This document shows positions 19,383-32,589 of a stretch of 64,000 bases of DNA, piece after piece. A program made the position numbers and the translations under genes. The first letter of the stretch is position 1. Each line of letters begins with the position of its first letter. The stretch spans positions 24,361,258 through 24,425,257 of the forward strand of contig NC_012872.2 in assembly GCF_000003195.3 (NCBI RefSeq), given 5' to 3'. The stretch is from Sorghum bicolor (lineage: Eukaryota; Streptophyta; Magnoliopsida; Poales; Poaceae). The notes beneath the pieces are model-generated. The model saw only the letters and a list, made by a program, of their open reading frames with translations. It was not told where the DNA came from and made no database searches.

Positions 19383-22300
19383 TGTAACATCCCTGATGTT
19401 ACGGTTACAAAAAAAAACGGATCATGTCATCATAAGCATTGCAAAGCATAATTGTTAAAGCACCTTAGTATGCATCAACTTAAAATAAGTTTACTTTGAT
19501 TGCTTGAGCTTAGGGAAGTAGAGTGTGCTTTTGTGGTGTGTTGTTGCTTGTGTGGTTGCTAAAACCCTAGGGTGGAAGTTTTCCGAGAAGCAGGGGGGAA
19601 AACCCTGATTTCTGGATCCTAGATTTGTCCCCTTTTGCTTAAGTCAAAAACTAAGCAAAATTTGAGGTTGAGTTCAAAAGCAAAGTTGTAGCTCTTGGCA
19701 AGATGTACAACTTTGGTGTTTTGAGTTTTTGAAGTTTCAATACAAAATTCAAAGTAATTTTGAAAATACAGATTTCCAGAAAGTGTCCCCTTTTCCAACT
19801 TAAATCCCCAATTCAAAATCCATTTGGAATTTTGAAAAGTGGTCAACATGAAAGTTGTAGAGCACAAAAAGTTGAGCAACTTTCATGTTGCGAGTTTTTC
19901 AAGTTGTTATGCAAAATCAAAAGTAATTTTGGAAATTCTGTTTTGCCCCAATTCAAAAATTTGGAATTTCTTTGATTTGAGTTTGATTTTCAAACTATTT
20001 GGCAAAATTACCCTTGATCCATTGAGAATCAGCTTGGGACACCTAAATATGATTTGTAGCTTACAAAATTTGGCACAACTTTTGTTCTGGTGGAAATTTG
20101 ACTTTAGTTCAAATTTTGGTCGGATTTCACAAAAAGACAAACTGAGTGGATGAGGCCGGCTACAGTGATCGGCAGGGGGGGGGTGCTCTGCCGCCGGGGC
20201 AGAACCGCCTCCGCGCGCGACGCCACGCAGCTGGCCACGCAGCTGCTTGCTGCTGTGCTCCGTGTGGACATCCTCATCCGCATCGCAAGCGCCGTCGTGT
20301 GGATAAAGCCTCGGTCGGCCGGGACATTCTTTTCTTTTCCTTGAACTTCATCGCCGACGAGCTCCCTGCGCCTCTCCAATTCGCCTCACTCGCTGCCGTT
20401 CCAAGCCACCTGAGCACCCCAGCAGCTCCGCCGTGAGCCCCGCCACCGATTGCGCCCCCAAACACACGCTCTACCCTACCGTAACCCCAACCCGAGCTGT
20501 TTCCTTCCACAACTCCGGCCGAGCGCCGCCGCGAGCACGCCACCGTGGCCAGCGTCACTCCGCGCCTCTTCGCTGCTGATTCTTGCTTCGTTGAAGTCAC
20601 GGTGAGCTACCGATGCTCTTACGCCGCTTACCTTGCGCTCTACTCGCTTGGAACGACCGGTGTGTGCCCGGCCGAGGCGGCCACCCGCCATGCTCGTAGC
20701 CGCAGGGGCTAGGATGGGGGAGAGCGAGTGTAAAGAAGGTCTGCAGGTGCGCAAGGGACCGGGGAAACTAGCGCGCCTCACTGCGGAAGTCGGGAGCTCA
20801 CCGGCGTTGAGCCTGAGCTCGCCGGAGCCGTGGCGGGAGGTAGGCGACGCTCCTGACGGGCGGGTCCCGCCCGTCAGTGTCCGCGTGAGGGAGAAGGAGG
20901 GGCCGCAGCGCACGCGGTCCGCGCGGGAGAACTCGCGGGCCGTCTTGGGCCGGGTCCGAGCAGGCCGCCAGCACTGCACAGTGCACTTTTTCTTTTTCCT
21001 TTTTGTTTAAAAATGTTTGATATTTGAAGTTAAATATTGAATTGTGTAGTGGTCCAAAAATAGTGAAACTTTTTGGATAGGTTCCAGGAAAGGTATAGAG
21101 CCTAGGAAAAATATTAGAACTTATTTCTCTGATAGTTTGCATGTCTATAAAAATTGGCTCTTTAATTAGTGAATAAAACTTCTAGGAATTTTAGTAATTT
21201 ATTAGGAGGTCCAAAAATCACCAAAAATTGTGGAGAGCCTCTGAGTGGTATTCCCTGGCTCCACACAAAATTTGGTGGCATTTGGATAATGTTTGATTAA
21301 AATATTAATAAACCCTTATTTAGCATTTAAATAATAATTCCAAAATAATTAAATAGTGATTATTTAGATCCTCATAATTAGGGTTGAGTGATTTTGGATT
21401 GTGTGATAACCTGAGGTCATTAACCCTAATGACCTTTGGCATTTAATTATTGTTTAGCCCTAATGCTTAATTACTGTCATTAGTAATTAATTAAGAGTTA
21501 ATTAAGGTAAATAGGATTAATAATTAGTTAATTCAGGATAATTAGAAATTAAAAGGAGTTTTAATTTACTAATGCAATCTCTTGGGTAAAAACAGTAAAT
21601 TGTTAAACAACTTTATTTAGTGACAATTCTGTATTGCATTAAAAAGGCAAATCGTACTTAATTCGGTCCATCTTGCATAATTGCCATACGCATATCATAA
21701 GCATTCATCATTTCGCGTATAGTGTCCGTGACCGAAGGAGCGCCCGTTGAACCGAACCCCGAGGTCGGTGCTCCGTTCGAGGAAGTCGGATCCGAGACTT
21801 GGGAAGTCTCCGAGGGTCCCTCTCTGCCCTGCAACCAAGGCAAGCCCCGGATGCATTAACCCCTCCTTAGATGTTTTAAATCTTTTATCACTTATGAATT
21901 GAAAATGCTGCATTATGTAGTTAAGAATTGGGTTAACCTACTTGTTGCATTTACTACCTTGATATCTATTATCCTGTCCTTGACACCTGTTTTATTTTAA
22001 AACTGCGTAGCGATGCTTAACCCTGCTACTAGATAGGTTTTTAAACAAGAAAGTTTGAAGGGTTGTTGTGGGATGCACTTATGGTCAATGATGTTTTAAC
22101 TTGAGACCGGTCGGTGGACTTGCTTTAAGAATGGAGTCTTAAAGTAGTGTCTCCAACTGTGTCGGTTAAGGACCGGTCCGTTGATGGCCTGCTGGGTTGA
22201 GAATTTATAGTACTAGCCACTTGCCTTCGGTAAGCCCGGTCTTATGATCCCTCGACGCGAACAGCTACTCGCGCACTGGGAGTGGAAAGATGGCGAGAGT

Positions 22301-23449
22301 AGTATGTACCCACCTTACGGATCTGAGATGACCGGAAAACATCTAGATCGGCTGTAGGATGGTGGAGTACTGTGCTCTCGGGTGCCGCGAACCTGGTCAG
22401 ATTTGGGGAGAGCTTGATTTGGGTTGACATATGCAAGATTTGGTTCTACATATGTCGGGTGGTTAGGAACTCCAGCTGGATTGCTAAGCGATTCGAATCG
22501 TCGTTGCTCCCCGATTGGGAGACTCAATTCCTTCGACCCTCATCGTAGTTAAATATGCAACTAAGTGATAAAATGAGAAAGGGGAAAATGTCTTATGAGG
22601 TTCGGATCCCAATTCCCGGACTCATAGCGACATGAAGCTATGGCCATCGATGAATAATACTTAATGATAGGACTAGGAACTCACGGATTCGTCTGTGGGG
22701 AACAACCAGTTAGACTATCCTCGAATTCCTCTGCCTCTGCGAGGGAGGAATTCGGGGTAAAACTTGAAAATAAGGATGCACTACTAGTAAGCTTTACGCA
22801 AAACACTTTGGCTCCTTGCTCAGCCACCCCTTGTCTACCCTAAGCCTGCATCCCTAAATTCTCCTCTTTTCCCGTCGGATAAGTCTTGTTGAGTACTCCC
22901 GTACTCAGGGTTTTATAACCCCTGTTGCAGGTGAAGCTCAGGAGCCGACTTGTTTCGGACCCTGTTGTGTGACCGTCGTCGAGGTTGACGACGAAGAAGA
23001 ATGAGCGCGACCCATGGGCAGGGTCTGTAAATTTGTTCTGTCTGTACTAAAGTCTCTGTTGCTCCGCTGGACCAGGCTTGTAATAACACTCTACTATTTG
23101 GAAGAACTCCTTTTATAAATTAAGTTATGTAATACTTCCGCTGTTTCACTCTGAAAGGTTATTTTGGTCTTGTGTCGTTGAGTTACTGCTTTATCTTCGC
23201 AACGAATGATCCTGGTGTTAAGGTGGCCACTTGCTATCCTGTAAGGGCGAGAAGAAGCAGTTCTCGTTGTTTGACCATTACCAGTGGTCAGGACGAGCCA
23301 GCTTGGTACGCCACAGGTAACAGTGGAATGAGCGCCCAGCAATGCTCATCGGACTTCTAAAAGTGGGAGGACTCCCGGCATCACCGTCAGAGGTCCTTAG
23401 GACAATGGCAGGTGTCGGTGGGCCCAAACACTTAGGAGGTTCTGCCACA
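19383..23449 (+). repeat. Chromovirus LTR 3 (complete, 4067 bp)
   Basis: Starts TGTAACATCCC and ends GCCACA, where the sequence switches abruptly to the RT gene of element D. It lacks the 212-bp insert of LTR 2 and matches LTR 1 far better than LTR 2. The first 750 bases carry inverted repeats such as CATGAAAGTTG/CAACTTTCATG (19848-19888). A GC-rich block spans about 20150-20985. ORFs on both strands in that block are compositional and not convincing genes. Confidence 0.94.
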
Positions 23450-26329
23450 GATTCGAGCCGGTTCCAAGCCAGTGAAGCAACGGTTGCGCCGATTCGACGA
23501 GGAGAAGCACAAGATCATTGGCGAGGAGGTCCACAAGCTTTTGACGGCCGGATTCATCAAGGAGGTTCATCATCCCAACTGGTTAGCGAACCCTGTATTA
23601 GTTAAGAAAAAGATTGGGAAAATGAGGATGTGTGTCGATTATACAAGTCTAAATAAAGCATGTCCGAAAGTTCCCTTTCCATTACCACGTATTGACCAGA
23701 TTGTCGATTCTACTGCGGGATGTGAAACCCTTTCTTTCCTCGATGCATATTCTGGTTACCATCAAATAAAAATGAAAGAGTCCGACCAGCTCGCGACCTC
23801 TTTCATCACGCCTTTTGGGATGTATTGCTACGTAACCATGCCGTTTGGGCTTTGAAACACGTTAGCCACGTACCAACGTTGCATGCTCCACGTATTTGGC
23901 GAACACATAGGGTCGACAGTCGAGGCCTACGTCGACGACATTGTCGTCAAATCAAAGCAGCGAGGGGACCTGATCCAGGACCTCGAGATCGCTTTTAGCT
24001 GCTTACGCACCAACCAGATCAAGCTCAATCCCGAGAAATGCATCTTTGGTGTGCCTCGAGGCATGCTCTTGGGTTACAATGTATCCCAGCGCGGCATCGA
24101 GGCCAACCCCGAGAAAGTCTCGGCCATCACGAGAATGGGGCCGATCCGGGACATCAAGGGTGTACAAAGAGTCACGGGATGCCTGGCGGCTCTGAGCCGT
24201 TTCATCTCGAGACTAGGGAAAAGGCGTTACCACTGTACCGACTTCTGAAGAAGGTCGAGCGCTTTTCTTGGACCCCCAAGGCTGAGGAAGCTCTCGAAAA
24301 ACTGAAGAAAACACTGACCTCAGCACCGGTCTTGGTCCCGCCTCAACCTGCAGAACCACTGCTCCTTTACATTGCGTCGACGACCCAGGTCGTCAGTGCA
24401 GCGGTGGTGGTCGAGAGGCAGGAGGAGGGGCATGCGCTGCCAGTCCAGAGGCCAGTCTATTTCGTCAGCGAAGTGCTTTCGGAGACCAAGGTACGTTACC
24501 CCCAAATCCAGAAGCTGATCTACGCTGTAATCCTCGCCCGCCGCAAGCTGCAGCACTACTTCCTCGGCCACCCCATCACGGTGGTCTCGTCTTTCCCTTT
24601 GGGCGAGATAATCCAGAGCAAGGAGGCCACGGGAAGAATAGCTAAATGGTCAGTCGAACTCATGAGTGAGACTCTCACTTACGCGCCTCGCAAGGCCATC
24701 AAATCACAAGCCCTGGTGGACTTCATCACGGAATGGACAGACTCCCAGCTCCCCCCGACCCAGGTCCAGGCGGAACTGTGGACGATGTATTTCGACGGGT
24801 CACTCATGAAAACGGGGGCCGGGGCTGGCCTGTTGTTCATCTCACCCTTGGGCGTCCATATGAGGTATGTCATCAGGATTCACTTTGCCGCATCCAACAA
24901 TGTCGCAGAATACGAGGCCCTCGTCAACGGTCTCAAGATTGCCATCGAGCTAGGAGTCTGACGCCTCGACGTCCGAGGTGACTCCCAACTCGTCATCGAC
25001 CAGGTGATGAAGACTTCGAGCTGCCACGACCCGAAAATGGAGGCGTACTGCAAAGAAGTCCGTCGACTCGAGGACAAGTTCCATGGCCTCGAGCTCGTCC
25101 ACATCGCCCGACGCTACAACGAAGCAGCTGACGAACTCGCCAAAATCGCATCGACCCGAGGCACGGTACCACCTGACACGCTCTCGAGAGATCTCCACGA
25201 ACCATCCGTCGACTTGGGCTCGGGGGCTGGCGTCGATGCCGCTCCCGCCCAGCCAATCGACACCATCTACACGCTGCTGATGGCAGCAGAGGTGATGGAG
25301 GTGGAACAGCGACCCGGTCGACCGTTCGACTGGCGCACACCGTTCCTCGACTGCCTAATCCGCTGCGAGCTGCCAGAAGATCGATCCGAGGCCCGCCGTA
25401 TCGCTCGACGAGCCAAGTCATACGTGATTTACGGCGAAGGCAATGAGCTATACCGACGAAGCCCGACGGGGGTCTTGCAGCGTTGCATCACTGTGGAAGA
25501 AGGCCGGAAACTACTCGAGGACCTACACTCGGGGGCTTGTGGCCACCATGCTGCTCTACGGACCCTCGTATGGACCGCTTTCCGACAAGGTTTCGACTAG
25601 CCGACGGCCGTAGCAGATGCCATCGAGCTCGTACGCTCATGTCATGGATGCCAGTTTTACGCCAAACAGACGCATCTTCCCGCCCACATTCTTCAGATGA
25701 TCCCCATCACGTGGCCATTTGCGGTGTGGGGACTCGACTTAGTGGGGCCCTTGCAAAAAGTGAAAGGAGGGTACACCCATTTGCTGGTGGCCATCGACAA
25801 ATTCTCCAAATGGATCGAGGCTCGACCCATCACCAACATCCGCTTCGAGCAAGCCGTCCTTTTCTTCACCGACATCATACATCGATTCGGAATCCCTAAC
25901 GTGATCATCACCGACAACGGCACCCAGTTCACCGGCAAAAAGTTCTTGGACTTCTGCGATCAGCATCACATCCGTGTGAACTGGTCCGCGGTGACTCACC
26001 CTCGAACTAACGGCCAGGTTGAGCGTGCCAACGGCATGATCTTGCAGGGGCTCAAACCAAGGATCTACAATCGCCTAAAGAAATTCGGCAAGAAGTGGGT
26101 CGACGAACTTTCCTCGGTCTTATGGAGTTTGAGGACGACGCCAAGCCGGGCCACCAAATACACCCCGTTCTTCATGGTCTATGGCTCTGAGGCCGTGCTC
26201 CCAACGGACCTCGAGTATGGATCTCCTCGACTCAAGGCATACAACGATCAGTCGAATAAGGAAGCTCAAGAGAATGCTGTCGACCAGCTTGAGGAGGCTC
26301 GAGACATGGCCCTCCTCAACTCTGCCAGA
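23450..26329 (+). pseudogene. pol: Element D pol: RT, RNase H, archaeal RNase H, integrase (broken)
   Basis: It opens in the RT thumb-side region (VKQRLRRF...), with catalytic YVDD at 23928-23939. TGA at 23853-23855 interrupts the fingers/palm just before NA-ATYQR. A frameshift near 24215 moves to the RNase H frame (24238-24961). The Tat-type second RNase H begins with FDGS near 24791 and is broken by TGA at 24959-24961 (Arg codon). The next stretch runs to TAG at 25598-25600, where a conserved Trp (GF-WPT) is expected. The integrase then continues (catalytic D in WGLDLVGP, ITDNGTQF, NGQVERANG) until element E interrupts it at 26329. Most stops look like C-to-T or G-to-A changes, as in methylated silent DNA. 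Confidence 0.9.
26325..26329. repeat. Target site duplication CCAGA of element E (left copy)
   Basis: CCAGA at 26325-26329 repeats exactly at 33960-33964. Deleting E with one copy joins the integrase frame of D (...NSAR/YQQKLRRY), which confirms the insertion boundaries. Confidence 0.95.
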
Positions 26330-27349
26330 TGTTGACACTTGCTAACACCACTTGAATACTAGGTTGTCATCCCCAGCATGGCACTAGAGTGTACTATGGT
26401 ATTTATACGCACACAGATAATCCGCAAGCGCACGGATACCGTTGAAGCTTTTACCCGGTTAAAGGTTTTATCGTATCCACAGGGAAACGAGAGAACCAAC
26501 TACGCTCTAACTTAACCAAGATAGATAGATAGGTGTAAATAGGAAAGATGATAGAATCGAATAAGAACAATATTAAAGGTAAGATAACAGTGAGTGATAA
26601 TATGGGAATAGAGAATAGAGCAATTCTAGTATATGGGTGATGGTAGCAGAATAGAGAGGATAACTATGGTTTCTCTACTTCAAAGGGGTATGTCTATGTC
26701 TGGGACGAACCACGTGATAAGAGTACACCACAAAGGATGCTTATCCATAGGCCGACCTCTCCTCTAATCCTCCTTCGCTCTCCATCTCGCTACTATCTAG
26801 ATCTACTCTAGTTTAGAGAAGAGAGGAGAGCTCTCATCTCTAAACCCTAGCTTTTGCTCTGTCTATGAATAATGAATAATGATCAAGGGGTGTGTCTCCT
26901 CCAGGGGCCAGGGGGTCTGGTTTTATAGTCCCCTCAAGTGAACCTGGGCCGTCGGATCAAACCGACATTGATTGAACGGTTATTCTTGATCCTTTAGGTC
27001 GGTGGAGCATAATCCGCGAGATTGAGCGTGATTGGCCGAAAAAGGTGGGCGGGCGCCCTAAGGACTTGGGCGGGCGCCCTGTCCCTGACTCCGTTCGGTC
27101 TCCGCTTCCTTCCCATGGCTTCTGGAGTCTTCTAGATGTAAGATAATTGCGCGGCACGTTGATATCTCTATGTAATCCCGACGTGTGGGCCTTTCTTCCT
27201 TATTTCCTGATAACCCCCTGCAGAAATAGACAAACACCAAAACTCGTGGAATTCTGTCAGATAAAACCCTAAGTCTTGATGTTGATTTCATTTGGATCCT
27301 TTTCTTTGTTTATTTGATAGTTAAATTTGATACTTAAGGACCGTCAACA
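26330..27349 (-). repeat. Element E 3' LTR (1020 bp, internal deletion)
   Basis: Nearly identical to the other LTR (32616-33959) but missing 322 bp between two AGGCCGA repeats (joined at 26749-26755). It contains two GGGCGGGCGCCCT direct repeats near 27047-27081. No gene is seen. Confidence 0.93.
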
Positions 27350-30300
27350 AACTCCCCCAAGCTTACCTCTTGCTCGTCCCTGAGTAAGAATAGACTCAGC
27401 TATGGATCATAAGTTGTTGCAATATCTTTAAAAATTGACGGTACACATGCTTTTAAATGAGGTCTCATCTCTGAGTTAGAGTAAACTGTCAAGACTTAAA
27501 ACTTACTTACTTTACATTTCACCATGGGACTTGTAACTGTCACTTCTGTCTTGAGTGGTTAAAAGATAGAACAGTCCAGTCAAGTGTCATGTCGCTTATT
27601 CTTGATCAGCTATAGCTCTGGAGTTTTTGCAGATTTTCAAATAAAACTCAGAGATTCCTTTGTATGACTCTCTCATATCTCTCTTTTGTGGTATTTCTGG
27701 ATCCTTACCAAGGCAGTAATGGTATATGCCTTCTCTCAAAATATGTGGTATTTGTGGTATAAGGGATAGTGACATTGTCTTCTCTCTCACCCTACTCTAA
27801 TAAGGCTTTAATATCTGGAGCTCATAGGTGGGAGATAAAATATACATACTTACAAGACATTTATTATATAGTCAAACCATGGATCCAAAGAAACAAATCA
27901 ATAAGCCAAATCAAGATGTGCATGTGTGGCGAATGAATAGTGTATGGTGATGATGGTGATAACAATGGTGAAAGTCTAATTCTACTTTTGCTCTTTTGAG
28001 GGGATACATACCTTTCTTGCTTTTTGAAACTTTATGAGGAGAATGAGATGCTCTTATTTTTCTTTTCTCTCAGATGGGTATCCTATACCCGTAATTCTAC
28101 TGTCGGACACTTGTCCATTTTTACCTCTCGTCTCACTCTTTTTCTTTTCTTTCGAGGTTCCGGGCACTTGCCCCTTTTTATTTCCTCGTTTATTATTTTT
28201 TTTCTTTTTTTTCTCTTTTTTTTTTAGAGCACTCATCTCCTGAAATAATGTAGCAAGTGGTAGTAACCAAAATAACTGGAGCATTTATTTCACAGGGAAT
28301 AACAGGGATAGGAAAATGTTTTTGGCTATTCTCTCCTAGATTAGGAGTAGAATGATTTTGGGTGAAACTGGAGATGGAAATGGATGGATATATGTGGATG
28401 GTACTTCCGGAGTAGAAGTAGTATATATGAGTGAATGTGTAAGTGAATCTTGATTTAACCACATGACAAGCTCCTAAGGGTCTACACAGCTTGACCACAC
28501 TCAATGCTCATAAGCCGTAAATAATAAATGTGTGGCTCAAAGTCTAGCAAGCATGTATATATGGCTGTGGTAGGAATTTAAACTTTCATCATACAGGAAC
28601 TCATCATGCAATATTTTAAAGATTTTTTCAAAGATAAAATTCTCCAGAATTCTAGCATCTCTAGGAATAGGTAAACAGCAGCTCAACCTTCCCATATCAT
28701 ATCCGTTAACAACTTAGATTTCAGATCAAGTTTTCATCCCACAAGTTTAGATCTAGACCAAGCTTTCAATTATAACAGTTATGTCTAAACTTGAGAGAGA
28801 ACTTCAAATTTGCAAATTAGGCAGAGCAACTATTCATCATATCCATGCTAGAGTTTTATTATTAAAATTTAGATTAGCATAGCCACTTTATTTATTTATT
28901 AAACACACTAAGCAAAAGATATATATAAGCACAAAATCTTTATTTAGTTTTTCATAGTTTATGTATTTTAATATTCTAATATAATATAAGTATAAAGATA
29001 GGTAGAAATACTTAGCGAGATAAATAGGGTTGCTCTCCCCCAAGCTGAATTTTGACGTAATTTCTCTTGATGTAGCTAGTAGGTGGCAGAGGTGTATTTG
29101 AAAGGCAGCAGCATTCTGACAGCGATTAGAATGTCCTTCGTCTGCTAGTCTTCTTGATTCTTAAATTCTGTGGAGCTCAAATAGACAACAATGCTTGTGG
29201 AACTAATTAAGTGTTAGCATAAATATCTAGCCTTCGTCACGTTGAGCTTCCTCAATAAATATTACTCCCTGTTTTTATATTTTTATTTTATAAAGTAAAA
29301 AAGAAATATTTATTTTATTTTTATGCCACCACAGTGAAGGTACTTATGGGTTTTATGCCACTCATATACTCACATGGGGCTTAGTATTTTTTAACATTTT
29401 TATTTTCTTTTCAAGATAGCATGATTAACTAATAATCTATTTAAGGAAAGTAAATAATTAAATGGAAAAGGAAATGCAGAAAGGATAAATATGGATAACT
29501 ACCAATCTTACCTTTCAGCGAGGGTTTAATGTTTTAAGTCTTCTTGTCAAGACTTCTCATCGTGTTCATTCTTCAGGTGCGTCATTTGATTCAGGTGCGG
29601 ACCTTGACGTCTGCACCTTTTAATACGGTGTCACCCATGTTCTTCGTTTGCCCAGCAGTTCAAAGTGCGGTATTGGCAGTATCCTGCTCAGTGTGTTTGT
29701 ACTCGTAGATGCAGGTCCTTCACTTGGTAGAGTTTGAGAGTTATAAAACTCCTCCGTGGTTTGCTCGAAGTGTACCTGCTCATAGAGACAAGGCAGAGAT
29801 CAAGTGCATGGGTCCTGTTGGTGGAAAACACCAACAGAACCTAAAGTGTATTTGTTCTTCTCTAACCTTATGCATAGTGAGCAAGACAAAGTTGATGGAT
29901 GATAAGTTCATGAGTGTAGCACTTATAACATTTGTCAGATCAGATCGCTCAACCTTATGGAAACATAATCTATCTATGTATATGTCTTTTTCTTTATATC
30001 TCTCAATGATTGAATGTGTAACATTTTAGCTCATATGATTAGGAGTGTGGGATCATGGAGGTAGTACTAAGAACAAGGATTAAAAGACTAAACATGTTTA
30101 ATCAGTTGGGTTGGTTAATCTAGAGTTGTAAATCATACACGTTTGTCTCTTTTATTTATATGAACGCCAGAACCAAGGAGAAGCTTATAAAAGTGATAGT
30201 CAAGTACCTTAAGATGTTACCTTGCTTGAAGAGTGGTGGTACAGTATCATCTTATGGAAGCTTTCCTTTCTTAGCGGTTGTGCATCGTGTTTGTGGCACC

Positions 30301-31090
30301 CTCCATGGATCATCTCTTTATGATGAATGAGCTATGTCCTTCTCGTGCAAATTGTTAAACTTCATGTGTCACTCTCTTCGTCTCTGATGTGAGTTTATCT
30401 CAGGACTTCCCAAATCGATATTGAAAGTTTTTCTGCAGGGGTTAGTCCGACAAAATATACCAATATCTACTCAAGCAGTTTTTTTAGTTCAATAACCAAA
30501 CTAGAGTCCATGTCTAATCAGATTAAGGAAGGCTATTTAACCTAATCACCATGCTTAATTTAAATGCCAATGGAAGTATGGCGAGTACTTCCAAACCAAC
30601 ACTTGCTAGTAAATAGACAAAGGTAGCATGACAGTGTTTATAGAGATCTACTCAAGTGGAGATGAAGTAGTGTGATTAGTATTTAACAAATTGAGCATGT
30701 CTCAAAGGTAGGGACAACCAGCATAGCAACATGGCAAAGGATGTTTTTATGTAAAGTACTCCCCCAAGCTTGAATTTTGCAAAATTCAAGTTTGGATGAA
30801 TTTAATTCAATGTTGTATGATGATTGGTTGGACATACCTTGTGCTTATCATTCATCCGATCTTCTTGCTCCAATCTTAGAAAGGTTAGTGACAAGAATAC
30901 CCGAAGGAATATTTTTTTTTACAATTATCCTTATATGCTCAATACACATGGTAATGTTGCAAATAATTAAAGGCTCATGTTACGATCTGATCAATGCTTA
31001 TTTTAAGACACTAAGCTTGTCCTTGGGAAACCATCAGTTTATGTTGGCGAAGTGGTTTCCCCTCCGACGCCAACCTATATCTAGATCAAC
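27350..31090 (-). other. Element E noncoding internal region
   Basis: This is AT-rich sequence without a credible ORF. It begins at its left edge with the polypurine tract (27350-27363 as read on plus) and includes long T/C runs at about 28040-28230. The small ORFs (for example 29709-30029) resemble nothing known to me and are probably chance. Confidence 0.7.
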
Positions 31091-32460
31091 TCAACGAGAT
31101 CTGCAATATTTATTATAGACATATGCATTGACAACCGCCCTTTTAAAGTTTTTATAAATAGAAAGGAAGAGGGGGTTGGAGATCTCAAGTGTGGTGATGT
31201 CAGAGAGACCAATAGATTGGGAAGATGTTGCATATGAGCATGGAGTAAACGAAGTGGCTATGAAATAAATTCCATGCTCATTAATGTTATCTTCGTCTCT
31301 AATCTGAATGTTCAGAGTTTCTCCTGGATTGGTCTCACCTATGTCCTCTTCTGTAGTTGGATGAATCTCATCTTCAAAGGGAGTCAAGAACTCACCATTT
31401 GAAATTGAGCCAAAGTCAGAACCCATTAAGGCTTCTTCCTTATCCATCCATTTTACACATTCTAGCCATTTAGAACTTGTGATCAGGAAAGGGGAGGTGT
31501 TAGAATTTTCAATATGTCTTAGCTCTCCTTCACTTGATATGTCATCTTCGACTTCTTTATAACAGGAATGAGGACATTCTCTAAGAGAAACATTATTGCA
31601 ATGATTTGAATTATCCCTGCTTGAAGGTCTCCTATAGAACCAGAAGTCTAAACCATCAACATCTAAAAGATTTAAGGTCGGAATTCCTTCCTCCCTTGGA
31701 GAATTTTGGGGTATTGATGGTTTAGGATCGATAGCTAAAGTTTGGGATTGAAGTGGTTGTAATCTGGCTATCGAAACTTCTTCTTCTTATCTAGGAATTG
31801 GTTCTTTCTCTTTCTCAGGGATATAAAAGCTAGGAGACTTTCCGCTCATTAAATCAATCAAATTCCAAGCTTCACTAGCGGATAGGTGGTGGAAAGATCC
31901 TCCAGAGGCCGCATGAAGGGTTTCTTATTTTTCCTACTAAGGCCCTCAAAAAAGTGAATTAGAAGAACTTCTTCTGGAATAGAAAGTTTTGGGCCAGTGA
32001 GAGTAAGGTTAATAAAGCGGTCCCATGATTTGCCAAGAGATTCTTCTTCCAGTTGTCTAAAAGAAAGAATCTCATGCCGAAGTTCCACCACTTTGGAGAT
32101 TGGAAGATATTTAGAAAGAAAACTACTATATAACTCCTTCCAATCTCCATGAACACTCCCTACTTTGAGTTTATACCAATGTCTAGCTTTTCCCGTTAAA
32201 GAGAACGGAAAGAGCTTCCATTTAAGGGTCTCATCGGACATGCCTTCTATGCGAAGGAGGTCACAGACTCGATAAAACTCTCTTAGGTGTGTGTATGGGT
32301 TTTCCTCACCTTTTCCTGAGAAAGGTTGTTTTTGAATAAATTCTATGTATTCGGGGTCTATCTCAAAACTAGATGCTATGATAGGCTTTGAAGATTTTGG
32401 TGGTTCGAGATGTGTGCCCATAGGTCTGTGAAATTCATAGATAGACATGTTTGAATTCAT
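31091..32460 (-). pseudogene. gag: Element E gag-like gene, frameshifted
   Basis: The N-terminal 200 residues (32460 down to 31858) begin MNSNMSIYEFHRP and include a retrotransposon gag core (FSLTGKARHWYK, WDRFINLTL, HFFEGL), typical of Athila-type capsids. Near 31880 the frame is lost. A second frame continues (ASEAWNLIDLMSGK), meets a TAA near 31787, and reopens to 31091 as an acidic, Ser/Glu-rich tail. Such a protein would be packaged with partner-element enzymes. The start is set by the ATG 130 bases inside the primer site, also present in element A. Confidence 0.8.
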
Positions 32461-32589
32461 AATAGACCAGAGATCAAGGATTAGATAAGAAGAAAGAATA
32501 GCAGAGATGAGGCAAAGGATAAAAGGAATTTTTTTTATTTATTTTTTATAAAATGATTAAACTAGTTCGTAGTCAACTCAGCAACCGTT

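Larger units (their letters stand above)
1..23449 (+). mobile_element. Tandem array of two Tekay/Del-type chromovirus copies sharing one LTR
   Basis: Three LTR copies (1-3053 truncated by the window edge, 9086-13353, 19383-23449) alternate with two internal regions (3054-9085, 13354-19382). Each full LTR begins TGTAACATCCC and ends GCCACA. Each internal region starts with a TGGTATCAGAGC primer site and ends with an AAGGGGGAAGGG polypurine tract. The pol order protease, RT, RNase H, integrase with a C-terminal chromodomain places it among Ty3/gypsy chromoviruses; very long LTRs and the iMet-type primer site fit the Tekay/Del clade. The array is inserted in the RT gene of an older Tat element that resumes at 23450. 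The expected 5-bp target duplication (GATTC at 23450-23454) cannot be confirmed because the left end lies outside the window. Confidence 0.93.

Noticed and set aside
23450..23454. Confirmed 5-bp target duplication for the chromovirus array.
   Set aside because: The left flank of the array is outside the window, so the duplication cannot be tested.
28024..28250. A Phe/Leu-rich small membrane protein.
   Set aside because: It is the translation of a T/C-rich low-complexity tract in noncoding E DNA.
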